Shown here: one piece after another, positions 56,931 to 64,000 of the stretch | Layout: each line of letters starts with the position of its first letter | Numbering within the stretch: position 1 is the stretch's first letter | NCBI GenBank assembly: GCA_965214305.1 | Contig: OZ243949.1 | Coordinates: 1,550,001 to 1,614,000 of the forward strand | Reading direction: 5' to 3' | From: Azophilus sp965214305 | Lineage (GTDB): Bacteria; Pseudomonadota; Gammaproteobacteria; Pseudomonadales; Azotimanducaceae | DNA: 64,000 bases | Position numbers and translations under genes: made by a program | Notes under the pieces: generated by a model | The model's database searches: none | What the model was told of the DNA's origin: nothing | What the model saw: the letters and a program-made list of their open reading frames with translations, nothing else

Positions 56931-57465
56931 CCGCCGGGGGCGTTTCCTCCAGCAACCGGACATCGAACGCAACGACGGATCCCTCCCCGGGCCCCAAGAT
57001 CCCGCCGTAGGTAAAACGCAGCGTCGTGTAATGCGCGGCTGTCGCCGGCACCCGCGCGCCGTTCTCGACAACCGTCAGGCGGGCAGCGCTTGCGAAGCTG
57101 GCACCGCCATCAACGGAGAACTCGATTTCCGTATCGGCACCGGTCGCCGTCCCGTCAAGGTATTCCGCCGTCTCGGGAATGGGGTTGGTGATAACGATGA
57201 CGCCGGGGTCGATGAACTCGCTACCGGCGTTGGTGAATGCGATGGTATAGCGCAGTTCCTGCCCCGGCTGAACGCTCAGCGCACTGAGCAGCAAGGTTTC
57301 CGGGCCGCCATCATCGGTTACAAGCCGCACAACCCGCTTAACCGATGTCGAAAGCTCGACCGCTGCGGTGGCGGTGCCGGCCAGCAACAAGGTGGCAACC
57401 GCCAGGAGGCGGCGAACCCGACGCGGGCCGAGCCTATTGCAAAAATGATTGTCTACTTGGTGCAA
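56902..57465 (-). CDS. Secreted DUF11-like protein
   Basis: 187 residues with a signal peptide (RRLLAVATLLLAGTATAA) and one immunoglobulin-like domain of the kind found in DUF11 repeats: VQPGQELRYTIAFTNAGSEFIDPGVIVITNPIPE, then EFSVDGGASFASAARLTV and FTYGGILGPGEGSVVAFDVRL. Such domains are structural and occur in cell-surface proteins. It converges on the FnIII gene, so the two may be functionally linked surface components, by position only. Its final residues PGRTGTGH and TAG come from the A/B repeat junction. Confidence 0.75.
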   Translation of the reverse strand: MHQVDNHFCNRLGPRRVRRLLAVATLLLAGTATAAVELSTSVKRVVRLVTDDGGPETLLLSALSVQPGQELRYTIAFTNAGSEFIDPGVIVITNPIPETAEYLDGTATGADTEIEFSVDGGASFASAARLTVVENGARVPATAAHYTTLRFTYGGILGPGEGSVVAFDVRLLEETPPADPGRTGTGH

Positions 57466-57689
57466 AGTTTGGCACTCAAACTCAAGACTGCGGGTACGAT
57501 GTCCGGCGATTGGGTTGTCTCATCAAACACCAGTTTGGCTTCGCCCCGTTCAAGTTGTCGGCGCACGGCGGCGCACTTTTGTGCGAAGCTGTATTCCCGA
57601 TGACCGTAATCCGTGCCTTCGCGCAATACAAAGGCTTCGATCACGCCAGCCAAAGCTGCTTCCGACAAGGTGTTGATTGGAATTTCCAT
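57453..57689 (-). CDS. yheU: YheU family protein (UPF0270)
   Basis: 78 residues from the ATG at 57689. EIPINTLSEAALAGVIEAFVLREGTDYGHRE matches E. coli YheU, followed by QKCAAVRRQLERGEAKLVFD and a variable tail. Small, acidic, uncharacterised. Its 3' end overlaps the start of the next gene by 13 bp, and djlA-like lies 4 bp upstream, so the three may be one transcript. Confidence 0.88.
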   Translation of the reverse strand: MEIPINTLSEAALAGVIEAFVLREGTDYGHREYSFAQKCAAVRRQLERGEAKLVFDETTQSPDIVPAVLSLSAKLCTK

Positions 57690-57693
57690 GCGC

Positions 57694-58506
57694 TCAGGCG
57701 GCACGGGCCGCTTTGATTGTCTCCCAAGCCGCCTTGATCTGCTGTGTGCGCTCCGTTGCCGCACGCATCATTTCCTCCGGCAAGCCCTTGGCCGCCAATT
57801 TATCAGGGTGGTGACGGCTCATCAGGCGCCGATACGCCCGTTTGATCTCGGCGTCCGGAGCGTCCGCGGAGACGCCCAAGAGTTCATAGGCGCTTGTCAA
57901 GGACGGCCCGGTATCCCGGGCCGTTGTGGCCGAACCGAACATACGTTCAAGCTCGATGAAATCGGCCGCGGACAAGCCAAGCCGCATTGCGACCCGTTCG
58001 AGCAGACGGCGCTCCCGCGGATGCAGCCCACCGTCCGCCCAAGCCGCTTGAAATTGAACCTCAAGGAACATGCGGCGGATATTGGCGCCGCGCAGGCACT
58101 CGCGACGGAGCTGATCGAGCACATCGTCCAAGGGAAAGTTCTCCGACTTGCCCTCGTTGAATAGGGCCCGCGCGGCGCGCCGTTGCTCGGCATCCAAGCC
58201 GAGTTGGTCCATCAACTGTTGCGCCAGCCGAATCTCCTCGGGCGAAACACGGCCATCCGCTTTGGCCACAGAACCCATAACCCCGAAGGTTGCCGCAAAA
58301 AATGCAAGCTGAGCCCGTTCCTGCCGAGCCGAGCCACCATCGAAGCCGAACGGCTCGGAACCGCCGAAGCCAAGGGCCTCGGCACCGCCAAGCGTTCGCT
58401 TGCCGCCGCTGAATGCGCCGCCCAGGGCCGCACCGATAATCGCGCCAATGGGCCCGCCAACCATCAGGCCCAGGGCACCGCCAGCGAGGGTTCCCCACCA
58501 ACCCAT
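57694..58506 (-). CDS. DjlA-like co-chaperone (TerB plus J domain)
   Basis: 270 residues from the ATG at 58506. A glycine-zipper membrane helix (GGALGLMVGGPIGAIIGAALG), a TerB-like helical domain (FFAATFGVMGSVAKADGRVSPEEI...) and a C-terminal J domain with the HPD motif in RRLMSRHHPDK. This is the DjlA layout; J domain proteins stimulate DnaK ATPase. The J domain should be cytoplasmic. Upstream in-frame sequence to 58638 is not homologous. Confidence 0.9.
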   Translation of the reverse strand: MGWWGTLAGGALGLMVGGPIGAIIGAALGGAFSGGKRTLGGAEALGFGGSEPFGFDGGSARQERAQLAFFAATFGVMGSVAKADGRVSPEEIRLAQQLMDQLGLDAEQRRAARALFNEGKSENFPLDDVLDQLRRECLRGANIRRMFLEVQFQAAWADGGLHPRERRLLERVAMRLGLSAADFIELERMFGSATTARDTGPSLTSAYELLGVSADAPDAEIKRAYRRLMSRHHPDKLAAKGLPEEMMRAATERTQQIKAAWETIKAARAA

Positions 58507-58690
58507 TTGCAAGTTCCAGAATACGAAGAAAGGTGGAAGGTTAGACGATGCCGGGCCGGGACGCCAAGGCGGGGTTGTGCGAAAATGCCGACTGATCGAT
58601 AAATTCGCGGTCAAGCAATCGGGCCAAGGGCGAGTCAAGCGGATGGCTCCCCAAAAGATCGATGAACGAGCCCCTGTGGCCGCAACAGGA

Positions 58691-59533
58691 ATGACCGACT
58701 TGAACCTTATTGCTCATCCACTCATCGGCACCCCCTTCGGCGCGGCACTGGATCTGTGCCTCCTGCTCGCCGCTGTTGCCTGGGTTTTATCCATCATTAG
58801 CCGCGAGTACTCCTGGGTGGACCGTCTCTGGTCGCTCTGCCCGCCCATCTACTGCCTGTTGGTTGCCGCCGCGGCGGATTTCGATTCCGCACGACTGAAT
58901 CTGATGGCCGCCCTGGTGACCCTCTGGGGTGTGCGCCTCACCTTTAACTACGCCCGCAAGGGCGGCTACTGGAAAGGCGGCGAGGACTACCGCTGGACAA
59001 TACTGCGCGAACGGCTCGGTGCCTGGCAGTTTCAGGCGCTGAATCTGGTGTTCACCCATTTCGGCCAGATGCTGATCATCTGGCTGTTTACGGCACCCGT
59101 TCACCAAGCCTGGTTGTTTCGGGAGGCGCCGCTCACCTGGGTCGATAGCATTGCGGTAGCTTTGTTTATCGCGCTATTGCTGGGCGAAACCGTGGCCGAT
59201 GAACAGATGTGGGCTTTTCAGCAAGACAAGAAACGCAAGATCGCCTCGGGCGAAGCCGTTGAGCAGCCTTTCCTCAATACCGGGCTGTACGCCCATTCAC
59301 GCCACCCCAACTACTGCTGTGAAATGGGTATCTGGTGGGTGTTTTACGGCTTCGCCGTGATTGCCTCGGGCCAATGGCTGCACTGGACCGGGCTCGGATG
59401 CATTGTGTTGACGCTGCTGTTCATTCCATCAACGCGGCTGGGGGAATCCATCTCGCTCGACAAATACCCCGGCTACCGCGACTACCAAGCCAGTACTCCG
59501 CGATTCATCCCCATGCCGCGACGGCGCGGCTAG
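58691..59533 (+). CDS. DUF1295 membrane protein (steroid 5-alpha-reductase-like C-terminus)
   Basis: 280 residues with about six hydrophobic helices. The C-terminal block LNTGLYAHSRHPNYCCEMGIWW is the DUF1295/ICMT-like signature for a reductase or methyltransferase fold, with RLGESISLDKYPGYRDYQ near the end. Substrate unknown. CAGGA precedes the ATG at 58691. The small frame MNEPLWPQQE just upstream ends with a TGA that overlaps this ATG. Its TAG stop (59531-59533) is part of a CTAG that starts an A repeat remnant. Confidence 0.85.
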   Translation: MTDLNLIAHPLIGTPFGAALDLCLLLAAVAWVLSIISREYSWVDRLWSLCPPIYCLLVAAAADFDSARLNLMAALVTLWGVRLTFNYARKGGYWKGGEDYRWTILRERLGAWQFQALNLVFTHFGQMLIIWLFTAPVHQAWLFREAPLTWVDSIAVALFIALLLGETVADEQMWAFQQDKKRKIASGEAVEQPFLNTGLYAHSRHPNYCCEMGIWWVFYGFAVIASGQWLHWTGLGCIVLTLLFIPSTRLGESISLDKYPGYRDYQASTPRFIPMPRRRG

Positions 59534-59580
59534 GCGCCCAGGCGCCGCTGCCCCCGGAAGCCAAAATTCGCTATCGGCCG
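59530..59580. repeat. Repeat A, left-end remnant
   Basis: CTAGGCGCC, a second GGCGCC, then CGGAAGCCAAAATTCGCTA and CGGCCGG: a damaged left third of A between the ends of the DUF1295 and permease genes. Confidence 0.65.
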
Positions 59581-59585
59581 GCCCC

Positions 59586-62084
59586 TCAATCCGTGCCGCG
59601 CAACACCAGCAGCGGCGGCGATGAAACCAAGCGCCGCGCCCCGCTCATGCCCACGATGAAAATCAACGCGGCACCCGCCAAGGGGCCAAGCAACCATAGC
59701 CAGGGATGTACCGCCGCTTGCAATTCAAACACCCGCCACTGCAAGAGGGCGACCGTTAGTTCCGCGCCAACCACCGCGACGACCCCGGAAAAAGCCCCCA
59801 GGGCGATGAATTCCGCCGCAAGGCTGCCAGCGATCAGCTGTCGAGTTCCGCCCAGGGCTCGCACCAAGGCGTGCTCCGCCATACGGGCATCCCAACCCGC
59901 CCGAATGCTGGCGACCAGAACGAGACAGCCGGAGCCGACGACCAGGGCGAGCACCAGTTCCACCGCCGCCGTCACACGGTCGATGATGCGCTGTATCTGC
60001 TCAACGACGGCATCGATCTCGATCACGGTCACCGTCGGGAATTCCGACAACAAGCGGTTCAGAAAGGCTTTGCGGTCAGCCGGCAGATGAAAGCTTGTCA
60101 TGTAGGTGGCGGGAAAATCGCGCAGGGCGGCGGGCGAGAAGATGATAAAGAAATTCGGTCGCATGGATTCCCAATCGAGCACGCGCAGGCTCGCGACCTC
60201 GGCCTCGATGCTTTGGCCACCGATATCAAAGGCCATGCGGTCACCGAGCTCGATGCCCAATTCCCGGGCATACTCCTCCTCCAGCGAGACGCGCGCCGTC
60301 TCATCGTCAGGCAACCACCAGTTGCCCGCCAAGATTTCATTCCCCTCGGGCAACTCGGTCGCCCAAGTTAGGTTGCGCTCCGCACGCAACTCGGGGCCGG
60401 GCCGGTCGGATCGATTGTTGCGCTCATCCCATGTCTTGGCATCAACGCCATTCACCGCGGTAACGCGCCCGCGCATCATCGGGTAGAGGGGTTCGCGATG
60501 CGTGCGTTCCCCGATATCACTCAACAGGGCGGCCACCGCCGGTAGCTGATCCGGGGTCACGTTCATTAGGAAATGGTTGGGGATGTCGTCGGGCAATTGC
60601 GCACGCCATTGGTCGATCAGGACGGTGCGCAGTAGCGCAAGCACCAGCAAGAGCATGATGGCGAGGCCAAAAATCAGAATTTGCGCAGTGCTCTCGCGAC
60701 GCCTGCGTTGCAGACCGGCAAGGGCAAGGCGCAAGCCGCTGCCCGCCTGCATGCCAACCGCTCGACCGCCGCGCAGCAACACCAGGGCCAAACCACCAAA
60801 AACAAGCGTCACCGCCAAGATGCCGCCCAGCGTCCAAAGGGTTAGCAACAAACTCTCGCTATACCAAATCAATAACAGCAGCCCGCCAGCACCGGCCGCC
60901 CCATAACTGGCCCACTGGGACAGGGGCACCGCGCCGAAATCGCGCCTTATCACCCTTAGCGGCGAAATACTCTTGAGGTGCAAAAGGGGTGGCATGGCAA
61001 ACGCCAACGCACAGATCAAGCCCGTGGCAGAGCCCAGCAAAAATGGCCGAAAGCTCGGCATGGGCAGCGAAACGGGCAAGAGCGCATCCAGCACACGGAT
61101 GATTAACAGATGCAACCCGACCCCCAACCCCAGGCCGAGGACCACACTAATGGCACCCACCAACCCCAAAATACCGAGATAGACATTCAAGATCTGCGCG
61201 GGCGTTGCACCTAAGGTCTTGAATATGCCGACGTGATCGTAGTGGCGACGCGCATAACGGTGGGCGGAGAGGGCGACCGCGACCCCCGCGAGCAGCACAC
61301 CGAGCAGCCCGCCGAGCAACAAATAGCTCTCGGCACGGTCCAATGCGCCCCCAATGCGCGGGCTGTTTTCGCGGACATCCACCCAGCGAAAATTGGCTTC
61401 GACCGCGAGTTCTTCGCGCAGGGCTTCAAGGTCTGCGTCCGGCCCGCGCAGCAGCAGTCGATAGCGGATGCGGCTGCCGGGCTGGACAACTTCGGTGGCC
61501 GGGACATCAGCGATATTCATAAGCAGACGGGGGCCGAGATCGAAGAAGCTACCGCCCCGGTCCGGTTCCCTTATCAGCACCCGCCCCACCCGCAGCCGGG
61601 CGACGCCCACCTCCACCGTATCGCCAAGGGCCAGATGCAGTGCCGGAAACAGGCGCGAATCCAACCAAACTTCGCCCGGTGGCGGGACCTGCTCGGTGAC
61701 GCTGCCCGGTGCAAAGGGTTCGGTGCCTGTAATCAGGGCACCGCGCAGCGGATAGCCATTGCTTACCGCCTTGACGCTGACCAATTGACTGCGTTCGCCG
61801 TCGCCAAAAACCATGGACGGGAAGGACATCAGATCTGCAACATCAAGCCCGCGCTCAAGGGCGCGCGCGCGCAGCGGCGCCGGTATCGGCCGCGACCCGC
61901 CAATATAGCGGTCGGCCGCCAAAAAACTCGCCGATTCGAGGCGTAGCGCCTGATGCAGCCGATCAACAAACAGGCTGATCGCGGTAACCGTGCCCACCGC
62001 CACCAGTAGCGCCACCAACAACAGCCCCAGTTCGCCCGAGTGCCAATCGCGCCAAGCCAGGCGGGAAACGATACTAGCGCGCAT
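59586..62084 (-). CDS. ABC transporter permease, YbbP type (FtsX domains)
   Basis: 832 residues with about ten transmembrane helices and two FtsX modules. The N-terminal SRLAWRDWHSGELGLLLVALLVAVGTVTAISLF, the central FKTLGATPAQILNVYLGILGLVGAISVVLGLGLG and the C-terminal VLALVVGSGCLVLVAS with ALVRALGGTRQLI are family landmarks. It works with the adjacent ATPase in an envelope or lipid/protein release role, not proven for YbbAP. It starts 12 bp after the ATPase stop. Confidence 0.9.
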   Translation of the reverse strand: MRASIVSRLAWRDWHSGELGLLLVALLVAVGTVTAISLFVDRLHQALRLESASFLAADRYIGGSRPIPAPLRARALERGLDVADLMSFPSMVFGDGERSQLVSVKAVSNGYPLRGALITGTEPFAPGSVTEQVPPPGEVWLDSRLFPALHLALGDTVEVGVARLRVGRVLIREPDRGGSFFDLGPRLLMNIADVPATEVVQPGSRIRYRLLLRGPDADLEALREELAVEANFRWVDVRENSPRIGGALDRAESYLLLGGLLGVLLAGVAVALSAHRYARRHYDHVGIFKTLGATPAQILNVYLGILGLVGAISVVLGLGLGVGLHLLIIRVLDALLPVSLPMPSFRPFLLGSATGLICALAFAMPPLLHLKSISPLRVIRRDFGAVPLSQWASYGAAGAGGLLLLIWYSESLLLTLWTLGGILAVTLVFGGLALVLLRGGRAVGMQAGSGLRLALAGLQRRRRESTAQILIFGLAIMLLLVLALLRTVLIDQWRAQLPDDIPNHFLMNVTPDQLPAVAALLSDIGERTHREPLYPMMRGRVTAVNGVDAKTWDERNNRSDRPGPELRAERNLTWATELPEGNEILAGNWWLPDDETARVSLEEEYARELGIELGDRMAFDIGGQSIEAEVASLRVLDWESMRPNFFIIFSPAALRDFPATYMTSFHLPADRKAFLNRLLSEFPTVTVIEIDAVVEQIQRIIDRVTAAVELVLALVVGSGCLVLVASIRAGWDARMAEHALVRALGGTRQLIAGSLAAEFIALGAFSGVVAVVGAELTVALLQWRVFELQAAVHPWLWLLGPLAGAALIFIVGMSGARRLVSSPPLLVLRGTD

Positions 62085-62096
62085 GGGTCACCCGCT

Positions 62097-62783
62097 TCAT
62101 CGCAGGCTGTTCGATACGACGATTTTGCCCGCATCCAATTCAAGGATGCGCCCGCAGCGCTCGGCGAGCCGCTCGTCGTGGGTGACGAGCACCAGGGTGG
62201 TGGTGAATTCCTTGTTCAATTGAAACAGCAAGTCGATGATGCGAGCACCGGTGCGGGTATCGAGATTGCCGGTCGGCTCATCGGCAAAAAGCACCGTTGG
62301 GCGTGCTGCGAACGCCCGGGCAATGGCCACCCGCTGTTGCTCCCCGCCCGACAGTTGCCGCGGATAGTGCGTGGCGCGATTGCCCAAGCCGACCCGATCA
62401 AGCAATTCGCGGGCCTGAATTTGGGCACCGGCCTCGCCCCGCAATTCCGCCGGCAGCATGACGTTTTCCAGCGCCGTTAGGCTGGCCAGCAGCCGAAACG
62501 TTTGAAACACAAAGCCGACATGCGCACCGCGCACCCGGGCACGTTGCTCCTCGTCCATGTCGGTGAGTTCGTGTTCCGCCAAATGCACCTGCCCGGCGCT
62601 CGGCAGATCCAGCCCGGCAAGAATGCCGAGCAACGTGGTCTTGCCGGAACCGGAGGCACCAACCACGGCAAGGCTCTCACCCACATTGATTTCCAAATCA
62701 ATGCCGGACAGGATAGTTAACTGGCCTTCCAAGGTGGGAACCGTTTTGACAATGCCCGTCGCGCGGACAACAGTGCGAGCCAT
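62097..62783 (-). CDS. ABC transporter ATP-binding protein, YbbA/LolD type
   Basis: 228 residues from the ATG at 62783. Walker A GASGSGKT at 42-49, Q-loop in FQTFRLLA, signature LSGGEQ at 144-149, Walker B VLFADEP at 164-170 and H-loop in VTHDE. It aligns throughout with E. coli YbbA, which is also divergent from tesA. The start codon shares two bases with the tesA start on the other strand. Confidence 0.93.
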   Translation of the reverse strand: MARTVVRATGIVKTVPTLEGQLTILSGIDLEINVGESLAVVGASGSGKTTLLGILAGLDLPSAGQVHLAEHELTDMDEEQRARVRGAHVGFVFQTFRLLASLTALENVMLPAELRGEAGAQIQARELLDRVGLGNRATHYPRQLSGGEQQRVAIARAFAARPTVLFADEPTGNLDTRTGARIIDLLFQLNKEFTTTLVLVTHDERLAERCGRILELDAGKIVVSNSLR

Positions 62784-63426
62784 GCAACCGCTTCTCAAGT
62801 TGTGGGTTTTGGTGGCCGTTTTGCTATCTCTGGGCGCGGGTCGCCCGGCAGTCGATGGGCACACGACCGTGCTGGTGCTCGGCGACAGTATCAGCGCGGC
62901 CCAAGGGATTCAACGTGAACAAGGCTGGGTGCATTTATTGCGGTCCCGCCTGGACGAGATGCAGGCCGGCTATCGGGTAGTGAACGCCAGCATCTCCGGC
63001 GATACCACCGATGGCGGCTTGGCGAGGCTCCCGGAGGCATTGGCCACCCACAACCCGGCACTGGTCGTTATCGAACTCGGCGGCAATGACGGCCTACGCG
63101 GCTATCCCATCGCGAACATTCGCAAAAACATCGAGAAACTGGTGCAACTCGCCGGTGCCGGGGGCCGTGCGGTGCTGCTCGTCGGAATGCAGATTCCGCC
63201 CAACTATGGGTACCGTTACACCCGGGCTTTCCAGGCTCTGTTTGAAGAAGTCGCCGAGGATTTGGAAATCGCCGTTGTGCCATCCTTTCTACAGGATGTC
63301 GGCACAAGCCCGGAGCTTATGCAAGACGATGGCGTTCATCCAAACGCCGCGGCGCAGCCCATATTGCTTGATACGCTGTGGCCACAGATCAGCACACTGC
63401 TGGCAAAGGTGGCACGGGGCCAGTAG
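62782..63426 (+). CDS. tesA: TesA-type arylesterase/thioesterase (GDSL hydrolase)
   Basis: 214 residues. Signal peptide (LLKLWVLVAVLLSLGAG), then the SGNH blocks: GDS at 34-36 with nucleophile S36, GGND at 100-103, and D182-G-V-H185 completing the triad. TesA hydrolyses acyl-CoA, aryl esters and lysophospholipids in the periplasm. The ATG at 62782 overlaps the ybbA-type ATG in a single CATG; the frame continues further upstream only as antisense of that gene. Confidence 0.94.
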   Translation: MQPLLKLWVLVAVLLSLGAGRPAVDGHTTVLVLGDSISAAQGIQREQGWVHLLRSRLDEMQAGYRVVNASISGDTTDGGLARLPEALATHNPALVVIELGGNDGLRGYPIANIRKNIEKLVQLAGAGGRAVLLVGMQIPPNYGYRYTRAFQALFEEVAEDLEIAVVPSFLQDVGTSPELMQDDGVHPNAAAQPILLDTLWPQISTLLAKVARGQ

Positions 63427-63438
63427 CAACGCGCCGGA

Positions 63439-63516
63439 CGCGCCCTGAATCGCGGGGGCGCGGGCTCCCGGTGCCCCGTCCCGCAAATCAGTGTGATCAT
63501 CCCGTGGCCGTTCTAG
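63439..63516. repeat. A-type end plus B-type end, copy near trhO
   Basis: Same GCGCCCTGAATCGCGGGGG to GCTCC segment as at 56875, then CCGG and a 41-bp B start (TGCCCCGTCCCGCAAATCAG...) ending at CTAG 63513-63516, which holds the TAG stop of the next gene. There is no open gene across it, so the coding-like GCGCCCTGA here is probably a copy of a gene end. Confidence 0.72.
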
Positions 63517-64000
63517 CCGCCGATGTGTCGCGTACCCCTGGCCTCGGCGAGTTCAACCTGTTTTTGCCGCATTTCCAAGCTGGCGCGTCGGGCGTCGGTT
63601 TGGCCGTCGAAACAGTGCGGACAATGCACACCCCGCCGATACCGGGGCGAGGTTAGAGCCTCGGCGGAAAGCGGCGTTCGGCAGGCGAAACATTGCTGAT
63701 AGTTGCCTTGGTCGAGTTGCGCGGTGACGGTGACGCGCTGATCGAAAACGAAACAGTCGCCGTGCCAGCGGTTCTCGCCCGCGGGCACTGTTTCCAGATA
63801 GCGCAATATGCCGCCGTCGAGTTGTAAAACCTGTGCAAAGCCCTCTTGCAACAACCAGGCGGCGGCTTTCTCGCAGCGGATGCCACCGGTGCAGTACATG
63901 GCCACCTTGGGCTGACTCCTCGGGTCGAGGTGTAGGCGCGCAAATGCGGGGAAGTTGCGGAAGTTTTCGATGTTCGGATCCATAGCGCCCGGAAAGGCGC
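63513..64000 (-). CDS. trhO: tRNA uridine(34) hydroxylase TrhO, rhodanese family (5' partial)
   Basis: C-terminal part; the frame is still open at the window edge, so the start lies beyond 64000 and the ATG at 63983 is internal. The rhodanese active site C is in MYCTGGIRCEKAAAWLLQEGF. It is followed by the TrhO-specific C-terminal segment with two CxxC pairs (CFACRTPL and VHCPHCFDG), probably a zinc site. TrhO makes 5-hydroxyuridine at the wobble base, a step to cmo5U. The TAG stop lies in the CTAG of the repeat. Confidence 0.9.
   Translation of the reverse strand, partial: AFPGAMDPNIENFRNFPAFARLHLDPRSQPKVAMYCTGGIRCEKAAAWLLQEGFAQVLQLDGGILRYLETVPAGENRWHGDCFVFDQRVTVTAQLDQGNYQQCFACRTPLSAEALTSPRYRRGVHCPHCFDGQTDARRASLEMRQKQVELAEARGTRHIGG

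Overview
The window is a GC-rich chromosomal segment from a gammaproteobacterium. The evidence is gene content and order: smc-zipA-ligA, DUF2066 divergent from purM, yciB/yciO, a complete System I cytochrome c maturation cluster (ccmABCDEFGHI) and a tesA/ybbA/ybbP locus are all arranged as in Gammaproteobacteria. The many short palindromic repeats, one fresh insertion sequence, toxin-antitoxin genes and several genes with their middles deleted suggest a genome shaped by transposition and deletion, as in many uncultured marine or host-associated lineages. That lifestyle is an inference; nothing in the window names the species.

Layout. 1-6.3 kb: FAH-family hydrolase (partial), a periplasmic binding protein, a collapsed SDR gene, cyclophilin, pdxJ, yciB and yciO, separated by repeats of three families (A, B, C). 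6.4-7.9 kb: an IS1202-like element with 15-bp target duplications. 7.9-10.1 kb: membrane-anchored cold-shock protein and argS. 10.2-17.6 kb: a decayed defence/addiction island with an AbiEii-like nucleotidyltransferase, a dead vapB, a NucS-like nuclease, a HEPN fragment, a type ISP restriction-modification gene broken by three deletions, an orphan hicB and an AAA/DUF4143 ATPase. 17.7-31.6 kb: housekeeping block (desaturase, serA, murG, CDP-alcohol phosphatidyltransferase, DUF2066, purM, ligA, zipA, smc). 31.8-38.9 kb: catabolic genes (hyuB, hyuA, a PuuB-like oxidase, a TIGR03084 protein), tRNA-Asn and DoxX. 39.1-41 kb: ATP sulfurylase/APS kinase behind tRNA-Gly. 41.2-48.8 kb: ccmI to ccmA. 49-52.5 kb: DUF4396, vapBC and a TonB-dependent receptor. 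52.9-57.5 kb: a giant FnIII/Calx-beta surface protein behind a run of 12 C, plus a small secreted protein. 57.5-64 kb: yheU, djlA-like, DUF1295, an ABC export system, tesA and trhO (partial).

How the pieces fit. Most genes are housekeeping in short co-directional runs. The unusual layer is the repeat system. Family A (167 bp with its flanking CTAG, five near-full-length copies plus fragments) and family B (165 bp with CTAG, one full copy) are palindromic and bounded by CTAG. CTAG contains an amber stop on both strands, and seven genes in the window end with a TAG lying inside the CTAG that borders an A or B repeat. This suggests miniature elements that target CTAG and can insert at gene ends without destroying the stop codon. 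Family A copies fall into two sequence types whose inner arms change together and tolerate G-U pairs, so the folded form may be under selection.

The defence island looks like a graveyard. The type ISP gene keeps clean domain pieces but has lost Walker A, the second helicase domain and its target-recognition end. A 49-bp patch of it lies inside the vapB remnant exactly 3,800 bp away. The 31-codon SDR relic shows the same kind of damage: ends kept, middle gone.
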